Of a stretch of DNA of 64,000 bases, positions 18,252 through 26,587 are shown piece after piece. The notes under the pieces are model-generated. The model made no database searches, was not told the DNA's origin, and saw only the letters and a list, made by a program, of their open reading frames with translations. A program made the position numbers and the translations under genes. The DNA comes from CAVRRZ01 sp963723745 (GTDB lineage: Bacteria > Actinomycetota > Actinomycetes > Mycobacteriales > Geodermatophilaceae): contig CAVRRZ010000004.1 of NCBI GenBank assembly GCA_963723745.1, positions 620,001-684,000 of the forward strand, written 5' to 3'. Each line of letters opens with the position of its first letter. Position 1 is the first letter of the stretch.

Positions 18252-18878
18252 TTACAGGCGGTCGACGAGGTCGTCGAGTTGCACTACGTCGCCGTACTTC
18301 ATGTGCATGTCGAGAAGACCGACCTTGTGCGACAGAGCGCTCCGGTCCGCGACGCACTGCTCCGGGATCACGACCCGGTAGTTGTAGGAGAATGCGTCCA
18401 CGGCGGTCGCGCGGACGCAGCCACTCGTGGACATTCCGGTCACGATCACGGTGTCGATCCGTGAATAGATGAGCATGTCGACCAGGCTGGTGCCGAAGAA
18501 CGCGCTCGGACGACGCTTCTGCAGCACGATCTCGCCGTCTCGAGGGGTGAGTTCGTCGACGATGCGGGTCTCCATCTCGGACTTCTGCTCGCCGCCCTTC
18601 CAGAGACCGAGTCCACCCTTGACGTCCTCGTCGAACCCGCGGGTGAAGAAGACCGGGATGCCGGCGCGCCGTGCGGACTCCAACAGCCGCGCCGTCGCGC
18701 GCACCGCCGGGTAGCCCGTCTCGGAGCAGCCGAGCCGGAACCGGCTGTCCACGAAGGCGTAGGTCATGTCGACGACGAGCAGGGCGGGGCTCTCGCCCAT
18801 GCCCATGTCGCCGCCCATCCGCGCCTTCTCGAAGCTCGCGCGGTCGGCGTCGTCGAGCAGGTCGTCCCACACGGGCAC
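18252..18878 (-). CDS. Isochorismatase-family amidohydrolase (N-carbamoylsarcosine amidase-like)
   Basis: A 208-residue cysteine hydrolase with the full catalytic triad: Asp37 (LLVVDMTYAF), Lys121 (VLQKRRPSAFFGT) and Cys154 (VTGMSTSGCVRA, with the preceding cis peptide region). The family hydrolyses amide or carbamoyl groups, for example N-carbamoylsarcosine and ureidoacrylate. Start GTG 18878 lies 3 bases past the upstream gene stop. It is a clear paralogue of the C-terminal domain of that upstream regulator, which lacks the catalytic cysteine. It likely performs the hydrolytic step after uptake; the true substrate is undetermined. Confidence 0.88.
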   Translation of the reverse strand: MPVWDDLLDDADRASFEKARMGGDMGMGESPALLVVDMTYAFVDSRFRLGCSETGYPAVRATARLLESARRAGIPVFFTRGFDEDVKGGLGLWKGGEQKSEMETRIVDELTPRDGEIVLQKRRPSAFFGTSLVDMLIYSRIDTVIVTGMSTSGCVRATAVDAFSYNYRVVIPEQCVADRSALSHKVGLLDMHMKYGDVVQLDDLVDRL

Positions 18879-18881
18879 CGG

Positions 18882-19712
18882 TCAGTCCTCCTCGGCGGTC
18901 GGGATGCCGGCCGCGGCCGATTCCAGGTAATCGAGCACCTGGGCGAGCGGAAGGACGTCGGCGAACTTGCGGTCGATGTCTCTGAGATTGGCGCGGTGCA
19001 TGTTTTCCTCTCGGTCGCCGACCGCTTCCATGGGCACGATCGGTCGAATTCCGTACTGGAGGCTCTCGGCCGCGACCGCACGGACCGAACCGCTGGTCGA
19101 GAACCCGGTGATGACCAATGTGTCGACGTCGTATCGGCGGAGGTACTCGAGCAGGTCCGTCCCGTAGTAGACGGAACTGAACTTCGAGAAGATCTGGTGG
19201 TCCTTGGCGCGCGCCTCGATCCGCGAATCGAGTTCGACCTCCTCGGAACCGAGGACCAGGGACTCGATGCCGCGGATCTTGCGCACCCAGAGGCGCAGCG
19301 CGGCATCCGTCTCGTCGTAGTACGACTTCGAGAGGATGACCGGGAATCGGGCCTTCCGGGCCGCGGCGGTCAGTGCGTTGATCGCCGCGATCTCCCCGCC
19401 CCAGTCCCCGCCGAGCGGCGAGCCCGTGCGCGTGAACGCGTTGATGCAGTCGATCGCGAGGACCGCCGGCCGGACGCCGAAGCCGACCCGCCCGGCGAAC
19501 CCGCGCTCCAGGTAGAACTGCTCGATCTCCGAACGCAGGTACCGGCGCTGCCCGCCGGGGGTGTGGTAGACGCGGATCCCGTACCCCCGGACCTCGTCCC
19601 CGCTCTCCAGGCGACGCAGCGTGCCCGGGGAGACCCCCAGCAGCTTCGCCGCCTCGGCGATCGATACGAACACGGTCGACCACCCTTCGAGAACTTGCTC
19701 AAACCTACTCAT
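18882..19712 (-). CDS. HTH regulator fused to a catalytically dead isochorismatase domain
   Basis: A 276-residue fusion. Residues 15-70 are a MerR/excisionase-type winged HTH (FVSIAEAAKLLGVSPGTLRRLESGD, then VYHTPGGQRRYLRSEIEQF). Residues 80-270 are an isochorismatase fold homologous to the neighbouring enzyme. Asp88 and Lys177 are kept, but the nucleophile is Ser209 (ITGFSTSGSVRA; codon TCG at 19088-19086). The second domain should therefore bind but not cleave the substrate, acting as a sensor that reports the same molecule the downstream enzyme degrades. It is the first gene of the leftward unit, with its own promoter and a palindrome between -10 and ATG. The sensor function is inference from these features. 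Confidence 0.85.
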   Translation of the reverse strand: MSRFEQVLEGWSTVFVSIAEAAKLLGVSPGTLRRLESGDEVRGYGIRVYHTPGGQRRYLRSEIEQFYLERGFAGRVGFGVRPAVLAIDCINAFTRTGSPLGGDWGGEIAAINALTAAARKARFPVILSKSYYDETDAALRLWVRKIRGIESLVLGSEEVELDSRIEARAKDHQIFSKFSSVYYGTDLLEYLRRYDVDTLVITGFSTSGSVRAVAAESLQYGIRPIVPMEAVGDREENMHRANLRDIDRKFADVLPLAQVLDYLESAAAGIPTAEED

Positions 19713-19759
19713 CTGCACCAACCGTGCAGGACGGTAAGGGTGAGTGCATGCGGTGTCAA
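19713..19759 (-). promoter_or_regulatory. Promoter and operator of the ureide-type cluster
   Basis: On the minus strand TTGACA (19759-19754) is separated by 17 bases from TACCGT (19736-19731). Between this box and the ATG at 19712 lies the exact inverted repeat CTGCAC-CAACC-GTGCAG (19713-19729). The geometry fits autoregulation by the HTH-fusion protein encoded immediately downstream. Confidence 0.65.
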
Positions 19760-19896
19760 TCACCGCGCGGGAATGAAGTCCGGACGAGGCCCGACGAAGG
19801 GGACCCCCCCGGTCCGAGCTCACAGGGGGGTGGGACTCACCCGGCCGGGGTGCGGCGGCGCGCCATCTGCCCGTCGGCTCACTATCGTCCCGCTGC

Positions 19897-20959
19897 GTGA
19901 AGCAGCGCGGCATCCGGGCGTCCGGCAGCACCACCCACTGGGGCACCGGAACCGAGCACACCGGCGTGCAGATCGCGCACGAGGAGCAGTCGCCGTTCCG
20001 CCAGGTGATGAAGCGGGTCGTGATCGCCGCGCTGGTGCTGATGGCGACCGTGCTCATCGTCTACTTCGACCGCGACGGCTACGCGGGACGGCGACGCGGC
20101 GACGACATCTCGTTCCTCGACTGCGTTCTACTACTCGACCGTCACGCTCTCGCACCACCGGTTACGGCGACATCACACCGATCACCGCCGGGCGCACGGC
20201 TGGTGAACATCCTGGTCATCACGCCGCTGCGCATCCTGTTCCTGCTCATCCTCATCGGGACGACCCTCGAGGCGCTCACCGCGCGCTCGCGCGAGGAGTT
20301 CCGCATCCGACGCTGGAGGTCCCGCGTGCGCCAGCACGTCATCGTGTGCGGCTACGGCACCAAGGGCCGCAGCGCCATCCGGTCGCTGCAGGCCGGTGGC
20401 ACCACCCCCGACAAGATCGTCGTCGTCGACACCGACCCACGGGCCATCGAGGAGGCCAACTCCCTCGGCCTCACCGGCATCGTCGGCGACGCCGGACGCA
20501 CCGACGTGCTGCGCCGGGCCTCGGTGGAGCGGGCCCGCGCGGTCATCGTCGCGGCCAACCGGGACGACGCCGCGGTGCTGATCACGCTGACCGTCCGCCA
20601 GCTCAACCCCAGCGTGCCGATCACGACCAGCGTCCGCGAGGAGGAGAACGCCAACCTCCTGCGTCAGTCCGGCGCCGACACCGTCATCACGACGTCGGCA
20701 ACGTCCGGCCGGCTGCTCGGCCTGTCCACCGACAGCCCGCGCGTGGTGGCCGTCGTCGAGGACCTCGTGACCGGCGGCGAGGGCCTGGACCTCCACCAGC
20801 GGACGGTCAGCTCCGGCGAGGTCGGCCTCGACCCGCGGTCAGCTGCGCGACATCGTCCTGTCGGTGACCCGCGGCGGGCGGACCCTGCGCTTCGACGACC
20901 CGCTGATCGGCACCCTGCAGCCGGAGGACGTGCTCGTCGTCGTCAAGTCGCACAAGTAG
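19897..20959 (+). pseudogene. Potassium channel with RCK (TrkA-N) domain, at least four 1-base insertions
   Basis: Reconstruction gives a two-helix ion channel (VVIAALVLMATVLIVYF, then a pore with TTGYGDITP in an adjacent frame). A second helix follows (LVNILVITPLRILFLLILIG), then a cytosolic RCK/TrkA-N NAD-binding domain starting VIVCGYGTKGRSAIRSL. The C-terminal TrkA-C part ends PEDVLVVVKSHK. Extra bases near 20126, 20153, 20191 and 20841 explain all frame changes; removing them yields one uninterrupted protein of about 352 residues. The start is GTG 19897. Potassium conductance regulated by nucleotide binding is the family role. It is probably intact in the organism. Confidence 0.75.
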
Positions 20960-20966
20960 CCGGCGA

Positions 20967-22913
20967 TCATCCCTCGGGGACCCTGTCCCAGGGGGCGAAG
21001 GCGTTGTCGGAGCGGGCCAGGGCCGGGCGCAGCTGCGGGTAGTGCCGCAGCAGGACCGTGCGCATGTCGTTGTCCCGCACCCACGCCAGGCCCGTCCGGC
21101 GAGTAGATCTCCGGGCGGAAGTCCTTGGTGAAGAACCGGTCGCTGTTGAGCCGGCGGGAGGCCATCAGGATGAAGATGCGGAACGCCGTGTCGCTGAACG
21201 CGAACCCGGTCGGCCGCTGCTCCGCGAACAGCCCGACCATCAGGTCGACCTTCTCGATGTCCCCGCCGTAGAGCCGCGGCGAGCTCGGCGGCCGTGGCGG
21301 CGTCGTCGGTCAGAGCTCCTCGAAGCGTCTTCGGTGCCGTCAGGTGCAGCAGCCGGCGGAACTCGCAGTACCGCGGGACGCCGAGCTCCCGGATGCGGAT
21401 GATGTCGGTGGCGGCGAGGTCGATCGACCTTGCCGTCGGGCCGCTCGAACTCCTGCAGGAACCGCGGGAAGTTGTGCAGCACGATCGCACCGGGATGCGT
21501 GGTGCCGAACGAGTAGAACAGGTCGCCGAGTGTCGAACCGCGGCACTGATCTCCTTCGAGTGCGGCCCGGCCAGCTCGCGGAAGCTGCAACTGCGCCAGC
21601 GGCCTGTCGCCGTCGAGCGACCGGAGGTCGAAGTCGTCGGGCATCAGCGGGTGCATCCGGTAGACGGCGGTGAACTCCTCGGTGAGCGAGAACGGCACGC
21701 CGTAGTGCTCGGTCGCCGCGCCCGGGATGCCGCTGACCACCTCGCTGTCGCTGATCCGGCCGAACGAGCGGGCGATCCGCTCCCCGGCGACCCCGAACCA
21801 GTTGGCCCGCAGCGCGAAGACCGTCGTCGGGTGGCTGATGACGGCCGGCGTCCACTCGACCGTGTGGATCTTGGCCAGCAGCGCGGCGACGACCAGCCGG
21901 GCGCGCTGGAACAGCTCCTCGTCCGTCCCAGTGCGGGTACTCCGACTTCAGCCGGTCGCAGACGGCGTTGTGCTCGCGGGCGAACAGCGTCAGCGAGCAT
22001 GCCCAGCCCGGTCCACCAGCCGGGGACCTCGTGGTGAAGTCGCGCTCCGGGTCGTCGGGGATCGGGATCTGCCCGTCGTCGGTCAGCCGCAGCTTGCCGT
22101 CGACACCGGCTGCGCACCGCCTGCTGCGCCGCGAGCGACGATGCCGTAGATCGACGACCCGTCCCACCAGTGGGTCACCTCGTTGACCGACGTGATCGGG
22201 CCCTCGGCACCCTCGGGCCGGGTGGGGTCGGGGTGGATCGCGCGGGATCCGCATCGGGTCCTCACGGGATCGCCAGGGGTCGCCCGGCGCGAGCGGGATC
22301 TCCATCAGCCGGGAGGTGTCGCCCTCCCCGTGGGTGAACCAGTCGCGGATCATGAACTGCAGCCAGGCCGCGGCCAGGGTGTTGACGGTCGTCGGCCGGC
22401 AGGAACGGCTCGCGCGTGAGCAGCCGCCGGCTGACCTCGCGCGGGATTGGGCTCCATCAGCTCGCTCGTCGGTCACCGGCCGCACCTGGTCGAGCGGGAT
22501 GTTGCGGCCGAAGCGGGTCCCGGCCATGCCCATGCCGGGGAAGTCGAGGTCGTTGTGCGAGCCGTCGACACTGCGGGAGGTCAGGTGCGCAGGTGTCCGC
22601 GGCGGCACCGGCGGCAGCGTTCACCGACGGCACGGCCGTCGACGGGTCGAAGAGGTTCTTCTTGCCGCAGGACGTTGCGCACCCCGATCAGGACGGCGAG
22701 GCCGCCGGGAACCGGCAGCTTGTCCCAGCCACGCGCCGTGGTCGACCGCCTCGGCGAGGCCGTCGAAGACCCGCCAGAACAGCGAGCGCCGGTAGTCGGC
22801 GCCGGGCACCGCCGGGCGGCGGCACCGAGCCACCGGCGGGATGCCCGTCGGCCAGCGTGCGCTGCTGCGGGAACGGTCGGGCTGGAGGGGTTCAGCGGGG
22901 TCTCGGTGCTCAT
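20967..22913 (-). pseudogene. Animal-type haem peroxidase (cyclooxygenase-like), many 1-base insertions
   Basis: The coding sequence is recoverable only by hopping frames. From ATG 22913 (MSTETPLNPSSPTV) it passes through DYRRSLFWRVFDGLAEAVDHGAW, WLQFMIRDWFTHG and LFAREHNAVCDRLKSEYPHWD (the distal-histidine helix region), then WTPAVISHP-type and PRYCEFRRLLHL segments. It ends DNAFAPWDRVPEG at 20967. This order is that of bacterial animal-haem-peroxidase/linoleate dioxygenase-like enzymes, which oxidise fatty acids or halides. Each resolved break, for example near 21091, 21276, 21431 and 22590, is an extra base. The ATG overlaps the stop of the GMC oxidoreductase gene (ATGA), so the two are co-translated. 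Confidence 0.7.
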
Positions 22914-24913
22914 CGGGTCTCCTGAACGGCCGGCGTCCGGGTCGGCGGGCGGGATCGGATCGTGCGGACGGGCGCGAGCGCCCGGCGGAGAGCGGCCACC
23001 GGCGGCGGAGCGGCCGGTGCCCCGTCCGCCGTGCGGGCGTCGGCGAGGATCACGTCGCTCGCCTTCTCGGCGATCATGTAGATCGCGGTGACGATGAAGA
23101 AGCCGGGGATGCGCGGGAAGACCGACGCGTCCACGACGCGCAGGCCCTGCGTGCCGTGCACCCGGAAGCCGGCTGTCGACGACGGCGCGCGGATCGTCTG
23201 CCGGGCCCATCGGGCAGGTGCACGAGGCGTGGTGGCCCCACGCCTGGTCCCGCACGAAGGCCCGCAGCTCCTCGCGGGTGCGCACCCCCGGGCCGGGCAG
23301 GAGCTCCTCGACGACGTCGTCCCCCAGACCGTCCATGATCCCGCGGGCGATCTCGACGCCGGCGACGACCGCGTCGAGGTCGGCCCCGGCGCGGTCGTCG
23401 CCCTCCTCGAAGTAGCGGAACCGGATGTCGGGGGGGTCGCGCGGATCGGCCGAGCGCAGCAGCACGCGGCCGGCGCGGTTGACCGTGTGCGCCTTGAGCA
23501 CCGCCCAGGTGAAGACGTCGGTCTGGTGGGCGAGCTTGGCGGAGTAGCCGGGGTAGTAGCCGGTGAAGTGCGCGGGCAGACCGAAGACGAACAGGTCGGG
23601 GTCGGCCAGGTCGTCCCGGGATCGGTGCACCAGGCCCAGGAGCGCGCCGTTGGTGGTGTAGACGCCCTTGCCGGTCTGCCACTCGACGTAGCCGGGGTCG
23701 GGGTCGGCTCCTTCGGCGGGCGGCGAGAAGGTCAGCCCCTTCAGCAGGTCGAACCGCTTGCGCATGCGGTGCACGACGCCGACCTCGTAGCGGTCCTGCA
23801 GGTTCTCCCCTACTCCGGGCAGGTCGGCCCGCACCGGGATGCCGAACCGCTCGAGCTCCTCGCGTGGGCCGATCCCCGACAGCTTGAGCAGCTGCGGGGT
23901 GTTGAAGGCGCCGCCGGCCAGGATCACCTCCCGCCGCACCCGGACCTGCACCGGTTCGGACGGCGGGCCGGCCGCGGGCTCGGGGTCGGCCCGGTAGGCG
24001 TGCGGCAGGTCCAGGTACTCCACGCCGCGGGCGACCGTCGCCCTCGAGCAGCACCCGGGTCACCAGGCTGCCGGTCCGGATCTCCAGCCGGTCCGGGAAG
24101 CGGTCGCGGACGTCGCGGAGGCGCTCGCGGGTGCTGTTGCGCCGGCCGCCGTGCACGGCGATGGGGATCATCCAGAGCCCCTCCGGGATCCTGCGCACCC
24201 GCCAGTCGTTCGGATCGACGGCGCTGGCCAGGCCCTCGACGAAGGTCAGCGGCCGGCGGAGGAAGCGGCTCAGGCTGCTGCCGGCGGCCTCCTTGACCAC
24301 CTCGAGCACCTGCTCGTCGCGCAGGGCGAGCTTCGGATCGGCGAGCGCGGTGTGCAGCCACCCGTCGAAGCCGTGCCGGCTGCGGTTGACGTACTTCTCG
24401 CTGACCAGCGGCAGGGCGGCGAGCAGCCGTGCCAGCCACGGGTTCCGGGGCAGCATCCGCGGCCGCCGCTTGTACCCGCAGGCCTCGAGCCGCTCGAACC
24501 ACCGGCGCATCTCCGCCGGCCCGCCAGCTCGGGTCGCCGGTGAGGGCGGCGATGCCGTCCCAGTCGGCGTCGTGCGGGTACATCGTGATCATCGCGTTGT
24601 GCGCCGTGCACCCGCCGAGGGTGGCCGCCCGGGGGTAGAGCACGCCCTGGTGGTCGGGCCGGTACTTGGCGTCCCGGGCCTGCTGGGCCTCGTCGTCGAA
24701 GTGCCGGACGAAGAAGTTCCAGCTCATCCCCGGGTGCTCGCTGGCCCGGCCGTGGAAGGCCGGCACGCGGTAGTCGTCGTCCTCGTCGTCGAGACCGGCC
24801 TCGAGCAGCAGCACGCGGTGCCCGGCCTCGGCCAGGTTGGCCGCCACCGGTCCGCCGCCGGCGCCGGAACCGACGACGACGTAGTCGAACTCCTCGGTGC
24901 CGGCAGAGGTCAC
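22910..24913 (-). pseudogene. GMC family FAD-dependent oxidoreductase, three 1-base insertions
   Basis: A glucose-methanol-choline type oxidoreductase of about 665 residues. The N terminus has the FAD-binding VVVGSGAGGGPVAANLAEAG and the GMC signature region TLGGCTAHNAMI. The middle contains REVILAGGAFNTPQLLKLSGIG, and the C terminus has the catalytic HHASCTCPMG-type motif and GLRVVDASVFPRIPGFF. Frame changes near 24525, 24040 and 23172 are each cured by deleting one base. Start GTG 24913 overlaps the stop of the upstream membrane protein gene. Its partner is the haem peroxidase immediately downstream, which suggests a joint lipid or alcohol oxidation pathway; the substrate is unknown. Confidence 0.78.
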
Positions 24914-25305
24914 CGGGCGCTCCGCCGGTTCCCCAGGAACGCGGTGATCGACAGCAAGGTGTTGAGCGCGGAGATCGCGGCCAGCGGCCGCGCCCGCTCC
25001 GGCGCGAGCACCTTGCTCTGCTGGAGCGAGAGCACCGTCGCGGTGTCGCTGGCGTGGATGAGGACGGCCGAGCGCAGCGCGCCGTGCAGCGCCTCGCCCC
25101 GGAGCCGGAAGAGGTCCAGGCCGATAAGGATCGTCCGGACACCGAACAGCCGGATGCCGTAGATGGCCGCGGCGTTGACCTCGGGCCGGGGATCCCCGAG
25201 CCGCTGAGCGATCGTCGTGGGCGCGACCAGCCCGAGCGTGCCGGTGATCATCCGGATGCCGCCCAGGGCGTACCGCGCTGTGCGTGCCAACGTGCCGATG
25301 GCCAC
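24910..25305 (-). CDS. Small four-helix membrane protein coupled to GMC oxidoreductase
   Basis: A 131-residue protein with about four hydrophobic segments (ALGGIRMITGTLGLVAP, AAIYGIRLFGVRTILIGLDLF, ALRSAVLIHASDTATVL, and LAAISALNTLLSITAFLG). It resembles small actinobacterial inner-membrane proteins of the DUF4267 kind, but I cannot assign the family firmly. GTG 25305 is taken as start. Its stop overlaps the GMC start by GTGA, so it is the first gene of a three-gene unit with GMC oxidoreductase and haem peroxidase and may anchor them. Unlike its two partners it has no frame defect. Confidence 0.65.
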   Translation of the reverse strand: MAIGTLARTARYALGGIRMITGTLGLVAPTTIAQRLGDPRPEVNAAAIYGIRLFGVRTILIGLDLFRLRGEALHGALRSAVLIHASDTATVLSLQQSKVLAPERARPLAAISALNTLLSITAFLGNRRSAR

Positions 25306-25448
25306 GTGCCCCCCTGCCCTCGTGCGGGAGGGCAGCGCCAACCGACCGGACCGCCGAGCCCGGAATGGTGCGCAGGAATGGCTCGGCGGCGCACGCGATC
25401 GACCGGTGACCCGCGGCCCCGGCAGCTTTCCCCCTGCACTTGTCGTCC

Positions 25449-25471
25449 CCCGCCGGGCCTGCCCCGGCGGG
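25449..25471 (-). terminator. Possible terminator after the alpha/beta hydrolase gene
   Basis: A 9-bp stem, CCCGCCGGG (25449-25457) with 25463-25471 and a 5-base loop. It lies 84 bases beyond the hydrolase stop and upstream of the three-gene oxidoreductase unit. It may end the protease-hydrolase message. The rest of 25306-25554 shows no gene. Confidence 0.35.
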
Positions 25472-25554
25472 CGACACATTCCTCCGGTCGGAGCGGCTCC
25501 ACAAGACCTTCGCGTGGCATTCCGGTCACTGAGTGCGATGTACCCAGGCGCATG

Positions 25555-26586
25555 TCACCACGGGCGCCGGCCGGCCAGCGCCCGCCCGATCGGCCGGGCC
25601 ACGTCGGGGTCGGAGAGGTAGTCCTGGATGGAGTGCGGATCGCTCGGGTTGAAGGTGCGCTCGTCGACCGGGGTGTTGCCGTAGAGCGGGCGCAGCGGGT
25701 GCACCAGGGCCACGAAGTCCTGGACGTCGTAGGCGTTCAGCCACGGCACGGCCGCGCCGCCCCTGCCGCGGGGCGCGGCGCGGTCCTTGATCTTGGACGG
25801 CCGCAGCGCACCGCGCACCACCGGGAAGCCCAGCGGCGATCCGGTGGTCACGAACAGGGGGACGTCGACGTCGCCGGAGAGCCGGTCGAACAGGTCGTAC
25901 CCCACGATGCTGCCGAGGCTGTACGCGACCATCACGACCGATCCGTGGGAGTCGGCCGCCGCCCGCACGTCGTCGGCGACGATGTCCAGGACGAGGTCAC
26001 GGATCTTCTCGACGTCGAGGTAGTAGGCCACGTCGCTGAGGAACCGCTCGATCACCAGCTCGGTGGCGCCGGTCTTGCGCGCGATGTACTGCAGCGCGCT
26101 GCGCAGGAGCTTCGGACGGAGGATGGGCCCGAAGTTGATCTCGGCGCCCTGGGAGTAGGACGTCCACGCGGAGTCCAGGTCGGTGTCCGCGTCCCCCTCG
26201 GCGGTCTCCCGCCCCGGCTGGTAGCCGAGCTCCATGGCCGCCTCAAGGATCAGCGTGTCCGCCGACGCCGGCGGCCCGGCGTCGGCCTCGGCCGTCGCGT
26301 CGGTCGCCAGCTCCGCCCCGGGGTCGAGGGCCAGGTCCGGCCGTGCGCCGCCGGCCTTGTCGTGGTCGGCGATCGCGTCGACGAACGCGTTGCCGAAGTA
26401 CGGGAAACGGACGTCGGTCTCGCGGACCGGCGGCAAGCCGGCCAGCACGAGGCCCTTGGCCAGGCCGGCCAGCCAGGCCTGCTTCTTCCGTTCGACGAAC
26501 GCCGCCTCCTCGGCCGCGCCGCGTCGGGTGTTGGCCGGCATCTGCTGGTTGCGGCCGTGTACGAGTACCAGTGCGGGTCCGGCCAT
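25555..26586 (-). CDS. Alpha/beta hydrolase paired with a trypsin-like protease
   Basis: A 343-residue alpha/beta hydrolase of the DUF676/effector-like type. It starts with the oxyanion-hole strand ALVLVHGRNQQ, has nucleophile elbow AYSLGS (Ser223), and a C-terminal DPHSIQDYLSDP that supplies the probable His. A long acidic low-complexity insert (about residues 85-140) and a large helical cap (150-210) separate the N-terminal strand from the elbow. It starts 2 bases after the protease stop, so the pair is one operon. Similar hydrolase plus trypsin pairs occur in predicted bacterial conflict systems, but no activity is shown here. No signal peptide or membrane segment is visible. Confidence 0.7.
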   Translation of the reverse strand: MAGPALVLVHGRNQQMPANTRRGAAEEAAFVERKKQAWLAGLAKGLVLAGLPPVRETDVRFPYFGNAFVDAIADHDKAGGARPDLALDPGAELATDATAEADAGPPASADTLILEAAMELGYQPGRETAEGDADTDLDSAWTSYSQGAEINFGPILRPKLLRSALQYIARKTGATELVIERFLSDVAYYLDVEKIRDLVLDIVADDVRAAADSHGSVVMVAYSLGSIVGYDLFDRLSGDVDVPLFVTTGSPLGFPVVRGALRPSKIKDRAAPRGRGGAAVPWLNAYDVQDFVALVHPLRPLYGNTPVDERTFNPSDPHSIQDYLSDPDVARPIGRALAGRRPW

Positions 26587-26587
26587 G

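Noticed and set aside
18882..20057. A longer version of the HTH-isochorismatase protein starting near 20057
   Set aside because: The extra N-terminal 115 residues cross the predicted promoter and palindrome and have no domain. ATG 19712 sits directly before the HTH.
20967..22913. The haem peroxidase region read as several small overlapping genes on both strands
   Set aside because: Consecutive fragments in the three minus frames line up in order as one known protein family, so they are one gene with extra bases rather than many small genes.
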